DNA from: Acidovorax sp.
GTDB taxonomy: Bacteria; Pseudomonadota; Gammaproteobacteria; Burkholderiales; Burkholderiaceae_C
DNA length: 64,000 bases
Assembly (NCBI RefSeq): GCF_021287135.1
Contig: NZ_JAJTBB010000021.1
Span: 62,001 to 126,000, forward strand
Direction of reading: 5' to 3'
Of this stretch, positions 46,677-57,668 are shown piece by piece. Made by a program: the position numbers and the translations under genes. The notes under the pieces were generated by a model, which saw only the letters and a program-made list of their open reading frames with translations, did no database searches and was not told where the DNA came from. Positions within the stretch are counted from its first letter, which is position 1; each line of letters opens with the position of its first letter.

Positions 46677-47162
46677 ATGGCAACTGCAAAGAAGACCGCC
46701 GCACCGGCAAAGAAGGCCGTCAAGGCCGCAGCGCCCGCTGCTGCAAAGAAGGCGCCCGCTGCCGCCAAAAAGGCACCCGCTGCGGCAAAGAAGGCCGCTG
46801 CTCCCGCAGCCAAGAAGGCCGCTGCGCCCGCAGCCGCCGCAGGCGTCAAGCCCATCAAGGCCGCATTCAACAAGACCTCGCTGCTCGCCCACCTGGCCGA
46901 ACAGGCCGGCGTGGAGCTGAAGGCTGCCAAGGCCGTGCTGTCCGCGCTGGAAGCCGCGATCCTGGGCTCCGTGCACAAGAAGGGTTCGGGCGAATTCACG
47001 CTGCCCGGCCTGATGAAGATCGGCCTGCAGCAGATCCCCGCGAAGAAGAAGCGCTTCGGCAAGGACCCCTTCACGGGCGAAGAGCGCTGGTTCCCCGCCA
47101 AGCCCGCGTCGGTCAAGATCAAGACCCGCGCCCTGAAGAAGCTCAAGGACGCCACGGCCTGA
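46677..47162 (+). CDS. HU-family DNA-binding protein with histone H1-like N-terminal tail
   Basis: The 161-residue protein begins with about 55 residues of AAKK, PAKK and APAAAKK repeats like the histone H1 tail, then an HU/IHF domain from about 62 (KAAFNKTSLLAHLAEQAGVE to KKKRFGKDPFTGEERWFPAK). It should bind DNA non-specifically and help organise the nucleoid. Such chimeric HU proteins occur in Burkholderiales. ATG 46677 is the start of the basic tail. A terminator follows at 47229. Confidence 0.9.
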   Translation: MATAKKTAAPAKKAVKAAAPAAAKKAPAAAKKAPAAAKKAAAPAAKKAAAPAAAAGVKPIKAAFNKTSLLAHLAEQAGVELKAAKAVLSALEAAILGSVHKKGSGEFTLPGLMKIGLQQIPAKKKRFGKDPFTGEERWFPAKPASVKIKTRALKKLKDATA

Positions 47163-47228
47163 GCGCCTGACCCCCGGCAGTTCCCCTGCCAGCGCGGCGG
47201 CCCGGTGTGCACCGACCGCCGCACCCCC

Positions 47229-47267
47229 AAGACCCGTCGCCTCGCGGCCGCGGGTCTTTTCTTTTTT
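47229..47267 (+). terminator. Rho-independent terminator after the HU/H1-like gene
   Basis: The hairpin pairs AAGACCCG with CGGGTCTT across a 13-base loop (itself containing GCGGC) and is followed by TTCTTTTTT. Confidence 0.8.
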
Positions 47268-47302
47268 CGCGCGCCGGCCCGCGCGGCAGCGCAGTCCGCA
47301 GC

Positions 47303-48136
47303 TCAGGCCGGGCCGACCGCTGTTCGGGCGCGCGAGTCTGCCGCCTGCACGAAGGCCACCGTTTCACGCACCACGTCCGCGGGCCGGTCGCGGTGGGGCG
47401 AATGGCCGCAGTTGGACAGCTCCAGCAACTGCGTGCCGGGCACACGCTGCGCAATGCCGCGAATCTGCGCCAGCGTGCCGTACTCGTCATCGAGCCCCTG
47501 CACGGCCAGCACCGGCGCGTCCACCGACGCCAGCTCGGCCTCGATGTTCCAGGTGCGGAACGCGGGGTCCAGCCAGATGCGGTTCCAGCCCCAGAAGGCC
47601 GAATCCGGGTCATCGTGGTAGCGGCCCAGCCGCGCACGCAGGTCGCCCGCCTGGTAGGCGGCGCGGGCCTTCTCGATGTTGCGCACCGTGATGTCTTCCA
47701 CCAGGATGTGCGGCGCCAGCACCACCAGCCCGCGCACGTTGTGCGCACACGCGGCCGCATGCAGCAGCGCAATCGACGCGCCGTCGCTGTGCCCGAAAAG
47801 CCAGACCGGCTCCCGCACACCCACGGCCGCGAGCAAACCGGGCAGCACCTGCTGCGCCTGCTGGTGCATGAAGTCCACGCCCCACGCCTCCTGCGGCGCC
47901 CGGGGCGTGGAGCGCCCGTAGCCCGGCCGTGAAAAGACCAGCCCGCGAAACCCGCCCGCCGCGCACAGCTGGTGCGGGAAGTCCTTCCACATCGCCAGCG
48001 ATCCCAGCCCTTCGTGCAAGAACACCACCAGCGGCGCGCCCTCGCGCTCCGGCGCGATCCATTGGTACTCCAGGCGTACCGTGCGGTCCCCCCAGGGCAC
48101 GGCGGCAAAGGCGCTGGCGGCCTTCTCGCCGTTCAT
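47303..48136 (-). CDS. Alpha/beta hydrolase of the box cluster
   Basis: The 277-residue hydrolase has VVFLHEGLGSLAMWKDFPHQ, VFSRPGYGRSTPRA, nucleophile elbow FGHSDGASIALLHAA near 110, and catalytic His in LSNCGHSPHRDRP near 253. Its ATG at 48136 overlaps the stop of the benzoate-CoA ligase (ATGA), so it is translated with the ligase. Box clusters often carry such a hydrolase, proposed to act on a lactone or a misformed CoA ester. That exact role is not proven. A longer frame upstream is only a shadow of the ligase gene. Confidence 0.85.
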   Translation of the reverse strand: MNGEKAASAFAAVPWGDRTVRLEYQWIAPEREGAPLVVFLHEGLGSLAMWKDFPHQLCAAGGFRGLVFSRPGYGRSTPRAPQEAWGVDFMHQQAQQVLPGLLAAVGVREPVWLFGHSDGASIALLHAAACAHNVRGLVVLAPHILVEDITVRNIEKARAAYQAGDLRARLGRYHDDPDSAFWGWNRIWLDPAFRTWNIEAELASVDAPVLAVQGLDDEYGTLAQIRGIAQRVPGTQLLELSNCGHSPHRDRPADVVRETVAFVQAADSRARTAVGPA

Positions 48137-49683
48137 GCCCGCGCCTCCCGCTCGCGCAGCCGAAAGCGCTGGATCTTGCCCGTGGCGGTCTTGGGCAACT
48201 CGGGAAGGAACTCGATGAAGCGCGGGTATTTGTAGGGCGCCAGGCGCTCCTTCACGAAGGCCTGCAGCGCCTCTTGCGTGGCGGCCTGCCCGTCCTTGAG
48301 CACCACGAAGGCCTTGGCCTTGGTCAGGCCCTGGGCGTCCTGCGTGCCGATCACCGCCGCCTCCAGCACGGCGGGGTGCTGCATCAGCGTGGATTCCACC
48401 TCGAACGGCGACACGTAGATGCCGCTGACCTTGAGCATGTCGTCGCTGCGGCCGGCATAGGTGTAGTAGCCCTCGGCGTCGCGCACGTACTTGTCGCCGC
48501 TCTTGGTCCAGCCGCCCTGGAAGGTCTCGCGCGTCTTGTCGCGCTGGCCCCAGTACAGCAGCGCCGCGCTGGGGCCGCGAATGTACAGCTCGCCCACCTC
48601 GCCGTCGGCCACGGGCTGTCCGTCTTCGCCCTGCAACGCGACCTCGTAGCCCGGCACGGGCTTGCCCGTCGTGCCGTAGCGGATGTCGCCGGGCCGGTTG
48701 GACAGGAAGATGTGCAGCATCTCCGTGGAGCCGATGCCGTCGATGATGTCGCAGCCGAAGTGCGCCTTGAAACGCTGGGCGATTTCGGCCGGCAGCGCCT
48801 CCCCGGCCGAGGAGCACATGCGCAGGGCGACCGCCGCGCGCTCCGGCAGCCGCGGCGAGGCCAGCATGCCCGCAAAGCCCGTGGGCGCGCCGAAGAACAC
48901 CGTGGGCCGGTGCTCCACCCAGCGCTGGAAGGTGGCATCGGGCGTGGGGCGCTCGGCCATCAGCACCACCGTGGCGCCCACGGACAGCGGGAAGGTGAGC
49001 GCGTTGCCCAGTCCGTAGGCAAAGTACAGCTTGGCGGCCGAGAAGCACACGTCGTCGCGGGTGAGGCCCAGCACGGGCTTGCCGTACAGCTCGGCCGTCC
49101 ACCACAGGTTGCCGTGGGTGTGCACCGTGCCCTTGGGCTTGCCGGTGGAACCCGAGGAATACAGCCAGAAGCCGGGATCGTCCGCCCCCGTGGGCGCCGC
49201 GGCCGGCAAGGGCTGCGCGGCGCCGATGGCTGCCTCCAGATCGCGCGCTGCGGCGGGCAGCGTGCCCACGGACTGGGACACCAGCAGCGTCCCTACCTCG
49301 TGCGGGCCTTGCGCCAGGGCCTGCGACAACACGGGCAGCAGCGCGCCCGACACCAGCGCGGCCTGGGCGCGGCTGTGGGCCAGCATGTAGGCATAGTCGG
49401 CCACCGTGAGCAGCGTGTTCACCGCCACCGGCACCACGCCGGCATACAGGCACCCCAGAAAGCACGCCGGCCAGTCGCTGGTGTCATGCATCAGCAGCAG
49501 CACACGCTCCTCGCGCCGCACGCCCGCCTCCAGCAGCACCGTGGCCACCCGGCGCGCCCGGTCTTCCAGCGCGCCATACGCCAGGCGGCCGCGGTCGTCG
49601 ATGTAGGCCGTGCGGCCGGCGTGCTCCCGGTTGAGATCGAACAGATGCGCCGCAAAGTTGAACCGTTCCGGCAGGCTGGTCAT
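48133..49683 (-). CDS. Benzoate-CoA ligase
   Basis: The 516-residue adenylate-forming enzyme has WLYSSGSTGKPKGTVHTHGN near 166, FAYGLGNALTFPLSVGATVV, GSTEMLHIFLSN near 303, YAGRSDDMLKVSGIYVSPFE near 410 and the C-terminal lysine PKTATGKIQRFRLRE. FxYGLGN and TEMLHIF with SNRPGD are typical of benzoate-CoA ligases of the BclA type. It makes benzoyl-CoA for BoxAB. ATG 49683 has GGAGG seven bases upstream. A promoter with a perfect -35 TTGACA on the minus strand at 49862-49867 is likely. The gene is divergent from boxR. Confidence 0.93.
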   Translation of the reverse strand: MTSLPERFNFAAHLFDLNREHAGRTAYIDDRGRLAYGALEDRARRVATVLLEAGVRREERVLLLMHDTSDWPACFLGCLYAGVVPVAVNTLLTVADYAYMLAHSRAQAALVSGALLPVLSQALAQGPHEVGTLLVSQSVGTLPAAARDLEAAIGAAQPLPAAAPTGADDPGFWLYSSGSTGKPKGTVHTHGNLWWTAELYGKPVLGLTRDDVCFSAAKLYFAYGLGNALTFPLSVGATVVLMAERPTPDATFQRWVEHRPTVFFGAPTGFAGMLASPRLPERAAVALRMCSSAGEALPAEIAQRFKAHFGCDIIDGIGSTEMLHIFLSNRPGDIRYGTTGKPVPGYEVALQGEDGQPVADGEVGELYIRGPSAALLYWGQRDKTRETFQGGWTKSGDKYVRDAEGYYTYAGRSDDMLKVSGIYVSPFEVESTLMQHPAVLEAAVIGTQDAQGLTKAKAFVVLKDGQAATQEALQAFVKERLAPYKYPRFIEFLPELPKTATGKIQRFRLREREARA

Positions 49684-49815
49684 GGGAGGGCCTCCAAGTT
49701 CCTGGGGGGCCACCGGCGCGTTGGCGGATCAAAAGGAAAACCGGAAGCGTCGGCGGGCGGGGACAATCAGCACAGCGCACGCCATTGATGTGCGTCCTTG
49801 CGGAACCGGAAGATG

Positions 49816-49829
49816 TGCAGTATTTTGCC
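49816..49829 (+). promoter_or_regulatory. Shared motif TGCAGTATTTTGCC (box site 1)
   Basis: This 14-base element recurs with one difference at 50965 (TGCATTATTTTGCC) upstream of boxC. It sits in the ligase-boxR gap and begins with TGCA, the core of BoxR/BzdR operators. Confidence 0.55.
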
Positions 49830-49838
49830 TCCGCATGA

Positions 49839-49867
49839 ACCTTAATTAGTGCTTGACCTGATGTCAA
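49839..49867 (-). promoter_or_regulatory. Candidate promoter of the benzoate-CoA ligase gene
   Basis: On the minus strand the -35 is TTGACA (49862-49867), the spacer is 17 bases, and the -10 is TAAGGT (49839-49844). The -35 is perfect and the -10 is weak. It overlaps the operator-like inverted repeats, which fits repression. Confidence 0.5.
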
Positions 49868-49880
49868 GCACTATAGTGCA
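49848..49880. promoter_or_regulatory. Nested inverted repeats in the ligase-boxR gap, candidate BoxR operator
   Basis: AGTGCTTGAC and GTCAAGCACT form a perfect 10-bp inverted repeat around CTGAT (49848-49872). A second palindrome GCACTATAGTGC spans 49868-49879. On the minus strand this gives TGCA, six bases, TGCT, close to the TGCA-N6-TGCA rule known for BzdR/BoxR. It covers the -35 of the ligase promoter. Confidence 0.6.
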
Positions 49881-50848
49881 TGAACCCTCTCTCCTCCGCG
49901 CTCTCGCTGGCGCGGCGGCCCGGCCCAAGCTCCATGGAATCCTCTGACACCGCCGAACTTCCGCAGACCGCCGACGAGGCCCGCAACCCGCTGCTGACGG
50001 CACTGGGCGAACGCGTGCGCAACCTGCGCGCGCAGCGCGGGCTGACCCGCAAGGCCGCAGCCCAGGCGGCCGGGGTGTCGGAACGGCACCTTGCCAACCT
50101 GGAGTACGGCACGGGCAATGCATCCATCCTTGTGCTCCACCAAGTCGCCAGCGCGTTGCACTGCCCGCTGGCCGAGCTGCTGGGCGACTTCACCACCCGC
50201 TCGCCAGAGTGGCTGCTGATCCGCGAACTGCTGGAACACCGCAGCGAGGCCGAGCTGCGCCGGGCGCGGCTGGCGCTGCACGCGCTGCTCAACAGCGGCG
50301 CCAGCGACACGGCGCGGCACGGGCGCATCGCGCTGATCGGGCTGCGCGGCGCGGGCAAGTCCACCCTGGGCCCGCTGCTGGCGCGCGATCTCGGCGTGCC
50401 GTTCATTGAGCTGAGCCGCGAGATCGAAGCCCTGGCCGGTTGCAGCGTGCGCGAGATCCACGACCTGTACGGCGCCACGGCCTACCGCCGCTACGAGCGC
50501 CGCGCGCTGGAGGAGGTGGTGCAGATCCACGCCGACGTCGTGATTGCCACGCCGGGGGGCATCGTCTCGGACCCCGCCACGTTCAACGAATTGCTGGCGC
50601 ATTGCACCACCGTGTGGCTGCGCGCCGCGCCCGAGGAGCACATGGGCCGCGTCCTTGCGCAAGGCGACATGCGCCCGATGGCTGCCAGCCGGGAAGCCAT
50701 GGACGACCTGCGCCGCATCCTGGAGGGGCGCGCGGCCTTCTACTCGAAAGCCGACCTGACGGTGGACACCTCCGGCCGCACGCTGGAAGAGAGCTTGCGG
50801 CAGCTGCGCACCGGCGTGCGGCAGCTGATGGACCGCGCCGCCACCTGA
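49880..50848 (+). CDS. boxR: BoxR regulator: HTH-XRE plus shikimate-kinase-like domain
   Basis: The 322-residue protein has an XRE helix-turn-helix (about 42-95, ALGERVRNLRAQRGLTRKAA, SERHLANLEYG) joined to a shikimate-kinase-like domain from about 148 (RIALIGLRGAGKSTLGPLLA, Walker A GLRGAGKST) to the end. This is the BoxR/BzdR layout, in which benzoyl-CoA is the effector that releases repression. Start: ATG 49880 abuts a palindrome and has no ribosome site, while ATG 49934 (MESSDTAELP) is nearer the usual family length, so the true start is uncertain. It is divergent from the ligase and 153 bp upstream of boxC. Confidence 0.92.
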   Translation: MNPLSSALSLARRPGPSSMESSDTAELPQTADEARNPLLTALGERVRNLRAQRGLTRKAAAQAAGVSERHLANLEYGTGNASILVLHQVASALHCPLAELLGDFTTRSPEWLLIRELLEHRSEAELRRARLALHALLNSGASDTARHGRIALIGLRGAGKSTLGPLLARDLGVPFIELSREIEALAGCSVREIHDLYGATAYRRYERRALEEVVQIHADVVIATPGGIVSDPATFNELLAHCTTVWLRAAPEEHMGRVLAQGDMRPMAASREAMDDLRRILEGRAAFYSKADLTVDTSGRTLEESLRQLRTGVRQLMDRAAT

Positions 50849-50915
50849 GCCTCGATTCGCGCAGCGGTCCCCAGCCGCGCCCACCACAGCCGTGGCAGTG
50901 CAGGCACCGCAGGCA

Positions 50916-50947
50916 TTGACTTGGGCGAAAACATGCATGATCATGCA
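50916..50947 (+). promoter_or_regulatory. Candidate boxC promoter overlapped by a TGCA-N6-TGCA operator
   Basis: TTGACT (50916-50921) is a fair -35, with GATCAT (50939-50944) after 17 bases as a possible -10. TGCA (50934), six bases, TGCA (50944) forms the perfect palindrome TGCATGATCATGCA and matches the known BzdR/BoxR operator rule. The overlap with the -10 suggests repression by BoxR. Confidence 0.65.
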
Positions 50948-50964
50948 CATCAACACGGTTGATT

Positions 50965-50978
50965 TGCATTATTTTGCC
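50965..50978 (+). promoter_or_regulatory. Shared motif TGCATTATTTTGCC (box site 2)
   Basis: It is the second copy of the element at 49816, 24 bases upstream of the boxC ATG. It may be an additional BoxR site or a 5' leader element. Confidence 0.55.
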
Positions 50979-51001
50979 TATTTTCTCCGAGAGAGACGCC
51001 C

Positions 51002-52672
<1,671 letters not shown>

Positions 52673-52747
52673 CCATCCACCACCACCCCGGCCGTTCTGG
52701 CGCAGGCCGAACGGGTCGCCGGCTTCCCCATCCTGCAGGAGACAACC

Positions 52748-54175
52748 ATGAGCGCCATCAACTACAGCGAGAAGATTCCCAACAACGTGAACCTGGGCGA
52801 AGACCGCACGCTGCAGCGCGCGCTCGAGGGCTGGCAGCCCAACTTCATCCAGTGGTGGGACGACGTGGGCCCCGAGGGCTCGACGAACCATGAGGTCTAT
52901 CTGCGCACCGCCGTCAGCGTGGACCCGGGCGGCTGGGCGCAGTTCGGCCATGTGAAGATGCGCGACTACCGCTGGGGCATCTTCCTGAACCCGGGCGACG
53001 CCAACCGTGAGATCCACTTCGGCGACCACAAGGGCGAGAAGGCCTGGCAAGACGTGCCCGGCGAGCACCGCGCCAACCTGCGCCGCATCATCGTGACGCA
53101 GGGCGACACCGAGCCCGCGTCGGTGGAGCAGCAGCGCCACCTGGGCCTCACGGCGCCCAGCCTGTACGACCTGCGCAACCTGTTCCAGATCAACGTGGAG
53201 GAAGGGCGCCACCTCTGGGCCATGGTGTACCTGCTGCACAAGCACTTCGGCCGCGACGGCCGCGAGGAGGCCGAGGCGCTGCTGCAGCGACAGTCGGGCG
53301 ACGTGGACAACCCCCGCATCCTGGGCGCCTTCAACGAGAAGACGCCCGACTGGCTGGCCTTCTTCATGTTCACCTACTTCACCGACCGCGACGGCAAGTT
53401 CCAGCTCTCGGCGCTGGCCGAAAGCGCGTTCGATCCGCTGGCGCGCACCACCAAGTTCATGCTGACCGAGGAAGCGCACCACATGTTCGTGGGCGAGAGC
53501 GGCATCTCGCGCGTGCTGGCGCGCACCGCGCAGGTGATGAACGAGCTCAAGACCGACGACCCGGCCCGGGTGCGCGCGGCCGGCGCCATCGACCTGCCCA
53601 CCATCCAGCGCTACCTGAACTTCCACTACAGCGTGACCATCGACCTCTTCGGCGCAGACCAGTCGAGCAACGCCGCCACGTTCTACAGCGCGGGCCTGAA
53701 GGGCCGGTACGAGGAGGGCAAGCGCGAGGACGACCACATCCTCAAGGGCCACACCTACCGCGTGCTGGAGGTGCACAACGGCCAGCTGGTGGAAAAGGAA
53801 GTGCCCCTGCTCAATGCCCTGAACGAGGTGCTGCGCGACGACTTCATCAAGGACTCGATGGCCGGCGTGGCGCGCTGGAACAAGGTGCTGGAAAAGGCGG
53901 GCATCGCCAGCCGGCTGGCCGTGCCGCACAAGGCCTTCAACCGCCAGATCGGCGCACTGGCGGGCATTCGCATGTCGCCCGACGGCCGCGTGGTGAGCGA
54001 GGCCGAGTGGGCCGCACGCAAGGGCGAATGGCTGCCCACCGACGAGGACTTTGCCTTCGTGGCCTCGCTCATGGGCCGCGTGGCGGAGCCCGGCAAGTTC
54101 GCGGGCTGGATCGCGCCGCCGGTGATGGGCATCAACCGGCAACCCGTCGATTTCGAATACGTGCGCTTCAACTAG
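52748..54175 (+). CDS. boxB: Benzoyl-CoA 2,3-epoxidase, oxygenase subunit
   Basis: The 475-residue diiron oxygenase has iron-ligand helices [20 protein letters not shown] near 150 and [15 protein letters not shown] near 240, plus [20 protein letters not shown] near 295. It inserts one oxygen atom to form the 2,3-epoxide of benzoyl-CoA, with electrons from BoxA. The usual length is about 475. The start has CAGGAGA upstream. boxA follows 8 bp after the stop. Confidence 0.96.
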   Translation: MSAINYSEKIPNNVNLGEDRTLQRALEGWQPNFIQWWDDVGPEGSTNHEVYLRTAVSVDPGGWAQFGHVKMRDYRWGIFLNPGDANREIHFGDHKGEKAWQDVPGEHRANLRRIIVTQGDTEPASVEQQRHLGLTAPSLYDLRNLFQINVEEGRHLWAMVYLLHKHFGRDGREEAEALLQRQSGDVDNPRILGAFNEKTPDWLAFFMFTYFTDRDGKFQLSALAESAFDPLARTTKFMLTEEAHHMFVGESGISRVLARTAQVMNELKTDDPARVRAAGAIDLPTIQRYLNFHYSVTIDLFGADQSSNAATFYSAGLKGRYEEGKREDDHILKGHTYRVLEVHNGQLVEKEVPLLNALNEVLRDDFIKDSMAGVARWNKVLEKAGIASRLAVPHKAFNRQIGALAGIRMSPDGRVVSEAEWAARKGEWLPTDEDFAFVASLMGRVAEPGKFAGWIAPPVMGINRQPVDFEYVRFN

Positions 54176-54183
54176 GGGCCGCC

Positions 54184-55497
54184 ATGGCATCGGTCGAAAT
54201 TTGCGCCGCCCCTGAGACCATGGACACGACCCCGCTGATTGGCAACGGCATCCTGCGGCAGCACCTGATCGACCCCGAGATCTGCATCCGCTGCAACACC
54301 TGCGAGGCCACCTGCCCGGTGAATGCCATCACGCACGACGACCGCAACTACGTGGTGCGGGCCGAGGTGTGCAACGGCTGCATGGCCTGCATCGCGCCCT
54401 GCCCCACGGGCTCCATCGACAACTGGCGCGCGGTGCCGGTGGCGCGCGCCTACAGCATCGAGGAGCAGCTGGGCTGGGACGCGCTGCCGGCCGAACAACC
54501 GCCCAGCGCCTGGGCCGCCGAGGACGCGTCGCAGCACGCCACGCCAGCGCCGGCCACCGCACCCGCGGCGCCGAGCGCCGAGCCCGGCGCGCAGCCGTTC
54601 CACGCGGCCCGCTACGGCGCAAGCGTGCCGCCCTGGTCCGCCGCCCACCCCTACACCAACCTGTTTCCGCCCAAGAGCCCCACCACCGCCACCGTGGTGG
54701 GCAACTACAACTGCACCGAAGCCGGCTTTGCCAGCGAGACGCACCATGTGGTGCTGGACTTCGGCAGCCTGCCGTTTCCGGTGCTGGAAGGGCAGTCCAT
54801 CGGCATCGTCCCGCCCGGCACGGACGCGCAGGGCCGGCCGCACCGTGCGCGGCAGTACTCCGTGGCCAGCCCGCGCAACGGCGAGCGGCCGGGCTACAAC
54901 AACCTGGCGCTCACGGTGAAGCGGGTGACCGTGGACCACCAGGGCAACGCCCTGCGGGGCGTGGCTTCCAACTACGTATGCGACCTGCGAGTGGGCGACA
55001 CGGTGCAGGTGGTGGGGCCGTTCGGCAGCTCGTTCCTGATGCCCAACCATCCGCGCTCGCACATCGTGATGGTATGCACCGGCACCGGCAGCGCTCCCAT
55101 GCGGGCCATGACCGAATGGCGCCGCCGCCTGCGCAGCAGCGGCAAGTTCGAGGGCGGCAAGCTGCTCTTGTTCTTCGGCGCCCGCACGCAGCAGGAACTG
55201 CCCTACTTCGGCCCGCTGCAGAGCCTGCCCAAGGATTTCATCGATATCCACCTGGCGTTCTCGCGCACGCCGGGCCAGCCGCGGCGCTACGTGCAGGACC
55301 TGATGCGCGAGCGCGCCGCGGACCTGGCCGCGCTGCTGCGCGACGGCAACACGCACTTTTACGTGTGCGGGCTCAAGAGCATGGAAGAAGGCGTGGTGCT
55401 GGCCCTGCGCGACATTGCCGAGGACAGCGGACTCGCTTGGGAAACGCTGGGGGCCACCCTGCAGCGCGAAGGGCGCCTGCACCTGGAAACCTATTGA
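54184..55497 (+). CDS. boxA: Benzoyl-CoA 2,3-epoxidase, reductase subunit
   Basis: The 437-residue reductase has two 4Fe-4S cluster motifs near the N-terminus ([12 protein letters not shown] near 37 and [12 protein letters not shown] near 67), an Ala-Pro linker, then an FAD/NADPH domain of the ferredoxin-reductase type (ARQYSVASP near 225, [37 protein letters not shown]). It takes electrons from NADPH to BoxB. The ATG at 54184 is clear; the longer frame from 54007 is a shadow of boxB. It is the last gene of the box run and is followed by a dispersed repeat. Confidence 0.96.
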   Translation: MASVEICAAPETMDTTPLIGNGILRQHLIDPEICIRCNTCEATCPVNAITHDDRNYVVRAEVCNGCMACIAPCPTGSIDNWRAVPVARAYSIEEQLGWDALPAEQPPSAWAAEDASQHATPAPATAPAAPSAEPGAQPFHAARYGASVPPWSAAHPYTNLFPPKSPTTATVVGNYNCTEAGFASETHHVVLDFGSLPFPVLEGQSIGIVPPGTDAQGRPHRARQYSVASPRNGERPGYNNLALTVKRVTVDHQGNALRGVASNYVCDLRVGDTVQVVGPFGSSFLMPNHPRSHIVMVCTGTGSAPMRAMTEWRRRLRSSGKFEGGKLLLFFGARTQQELPYFGPLQSLPKDFIDIHLAFSRTPGQPRRYVQDLMRERAADLAALLRDGNTHFYVCGLKSMEEGVVLALRDIAEDSGLAWETLGATLQREGRLHLETY

Positions 55498-55524
55498 ACG
55501 GGCGCAAACACGCCAGTTCTTGGC

Positions 55525-55580
55525 CAAATGGGGCCGTAGCGCTTGCTGCACAAGCGCAAGCAGCTATCAAATTTGTAGCG
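55525..55580 (+). repeat. Dispersed repeat, copy 4
   Basis: Contains GGGGCCGTAGCGCTTGCTG then CACAAGCGCAAGCAGCTATC and AAATTTGTAGCG. It lies directly downstream of boxA. Confidence 0.8.
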
Positions 55581-55762
55581 CAATTTTCTGCAACGCAGCC
55601 ACCTGCGCCCCGCGCCCTGCCGCCTTGTGCGCCAGCGGGCGCTGCGGCCGGGTTGCTCGCTCGTCCTACAGGGCGCACCGGCAACACCGCCCTACGATTG
55701 CACAGCCCCCACTGCGGCGCCACGCTCTTTGCCGTGGTGCCGGTGCCGCCAGGAGCCTGCGC

Positions 55763-56926
55763 ATGACCGTCCTGCCCGTGTCCGTCGACTCGCCCGTCCC
55801 CCCGCCTTCCGCCGCAGCGCTGGCCGCCGAGGTGGTCATGCCGTTCACCCAGGGCCTGCGCGGCCATGCCAGCGTGCACGAGCAGGCCACCCGCCAGGAG
55901 ATTGCCCGGCGCGTGGCGGCCCTCAAGGGCTGCGCCTGCATTGAAGAAATTCCCCAGCCGCTGTGGCCCCGGCGCACCTACCTGGTGCCCAGCGACACCT
56001 TGCTTGCGGCCGTGGCGCAGCCACTCGGGATCGTCGGGCCGGACGATCTGCTGGGCGGCGTGGTGCCGCACGCGTTCGTGGCCACCAAGGCCATCAGCCA
56101 CCCGCTGGTGGCCGCCGATGCCGCCGCCCCTGCCGGCTGGAACACCGCGCTGGCGGGCCTCATCCACCACGCCGTGCTGCCCGGCTTTGCCGCGTTCTCC
56201 CGCCCGGACGCCCAACGCGCGGGGGAAGCGCTGCTGGCCGCGGGCGCCGTGCGCGTGAAGCCCGTGGGCGCCACCGGTGGCCGCGGCCAGACGGTGGTGC
56301 GCGATGCGCCCGCGCTGGCCGCCTGCCTGGCGGCGCTGGACCATGCCGCCGTGCTGGAGCAGGGCGTAGTGCTGGAGCGCAACCTGACCGAAGTGCGGAC
56401 CTACAGCGTAGGCCAGGTGCGCGTGGCCGGCGTGCTGGCTTCCTACCATGGCGTGCAGTACCTCACCACGGACAACACCGGCGCGCAGGCCTACGGCGGC
56501 TCGGACCTGACAGTGGTGCGGGGCGACTTCCACGCGCTGCGGGCCGCCCTGGGTGCCGGCCCGGTGCGCACGGCCGTGGACCAGGCCCTGGCGTACGACG
56601 CGGCCGTGCGCGACTGCTATCCCGGCTTTTACGCGTCGCGCATCAACTACGACGTGGCGCAAGGCCTGGACGCGGACGGCCAATGGCGCTCAGGCGTGCT
56701 GGAACAGTCCTGGCGCATCGGGGGCGCCACGGGCGCCGAGGTGGCGGCACTGGAGGCGTTCCAAGCCGACGGGGCGCTGCACACCGTCCAAGCGCGTTGC
56801 GTGGAACGCTACGGGCCGGCGGCCCGCGTGCCCGAGCGGGCCACGCTGTATTTCCAGGGCGAGGACCCCGAGGCCGGCCCTCTCACCAAATACGCCGAGG
56901 TGCTGCGCGATGGCCACACGGCATAG
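55763..56926 (+). CDS. DUF3182 family protein
   Basis: The 387-residue protein matches DUF3182, found mainly in Burkholderiales. Visible blocks are FVATKAISHPLV near 96, VRVKPVGATGGRGQTVVRD near 160 (a loop like that of ATP-grasp enzymes), VLERNLTEVRTYSVGQVRVA near 205 and CYPGFYASRINYDVAQG near 285. An ATP-grasp-like fold is likely but the substrate is unknown. ATG 55763 has AGGAG seven bases upstream. The next gene overlaps it by 17 bases. Confidence 0.8.
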   Translation: MTVLPVSVDSPVPPPSAAALAAEVVMPFTQGLRGHASVHEQATRQEIARRVAALKGCACIEEIPQPLWPRRTYLVPSDTLLAAVAQPLGIVGPDDLLGGVVPHAFVATKAISHPLVAADAAAPAGWNTALAGLIHHAVLPGFAAFSRPDAQRAGEALLAAGAVRVKPVGATGGRGQTVVRDAPALAACLAALDHAAVLEQGVVLERNLTEVRTYSVGQVRVAGVLASYHGVQYLTTDNTGAQAYGGSDLTVVRGDFHALRAALGAGPVRTAVDQALAYDAAVRDCYPGFYASRINYDVAQGLDADGQWRSGVLEQSWRIGGATGAEVAALEAFQADGALHTVQARCVERYGPAARVPERATLYFQGEDPEAGPLTKYAEVLRDGHTA

Positions 56927-57668
56927 AACGGTTCAGATCCCCTCGGGGGACCGCACCATTGCCGGCACGCTGGTGGCGCCGGACACCGTGGTGCCCGGCG
57001 TGATGCTCGTGCACGGCTGGGACGGCAGCCAGCAGCAATACCTGGCCCGGGCGCACGCCATCGCGGCCCTGGGCTGCATCTGCCTGACCTTCGACTTGCG
57101 GGGCCATGCGCGCGACAAGGCCCACCGCGACACCGTCACGCGCGAGGACAACCTCAACGACATGCTGGCCGCGTACGACCTGCTCACCGGCCACCCGGCC
57201 GTGGATGCCAACGCCGTGGCGGTGGTGGGCAGCAGCTATGGCGGGTACCTGGCCGCCGTGCTCAGCGCGCTGCGGCCCATCCGCTGGATGGCCCTGCGCG
57301 CCCCGGCGCTGTACAAGGACGAGGACTGGCTGGTGTCCAAGCAGCACCTGGACCGGCAGGAGATTGCACGCTACCGCGCCATGAAGCTGCCGCCCAGCAG
57401 CAACCGCGCCCTGGCCGCCAGCGCGATCTTCGAAGGCGACGTGCTCCTGGTCGAGTCCGAGCACGACACCATCGTGCCCCACCCCGTCATCGAGAACTAC
57501 CGTGCGGCCTTTCTGCGCACCCGGTCCATGACCTACCGGGTCATCAAGGACGCGGACCACAGCCTGGCGAAGCCCGAATGGAGCGAGGCCTACACCGCCA
57601 TGCTGGTGAAGTGGATGAAGGAAATGATGGGGATCACCAAGGACTCTGCGGCCCCCGCGCCCTCCTGA
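56910..57668 (+). CDS. Alpha/beta hydrolase
   Basis: The 252-residue protein has VMLVHGWDGSQQQYLARAH near 31, LTFDLRGHARDKAH near 60, nucleophile loop VVGSSYGGYLAAVLSAL near 104, VESEHDTIVPHPVI with acid residue near 190 and DADHSLAKPEWSE with His near 223. It resembles dienelactone hydrolase- and peptidase-like hydrolases of the S9/DLH group. It overlaps the DUF3182 gene by 17 bases, so the two form an operon. Confidence 0.85.
   Translation: MATRHRTVQIPSGDRTIAGTLVAPDTVVPGVMLVHGWDGSQQQYLARAHAIAALGCICLTFDLRGHARDKAHRDTVTREDNLNDMLAAYDLLTGHPAVDANAVAVVGSSYGGYLAAVLSALRPIRWMALRAPALYKDEDWLVSKQHLDRQEIARYRAMKLPPSSNRALAASAIFEGDVLLVESEHDTIVPHPVIENYRAAFLRTRSMTYRVIKDADHSLAKPEWSEAYTAMLVKWMKEMMGITKDSAAPAPS

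Noticed and set aside
47303-49465. 720-residue frame that would fuse the hydrolase to an upstream domain
   Set aside because: The upstream part is the benzoate-CoA ligase read in another frame; the true hydrolase starts at 48136 with ATGA overlap.
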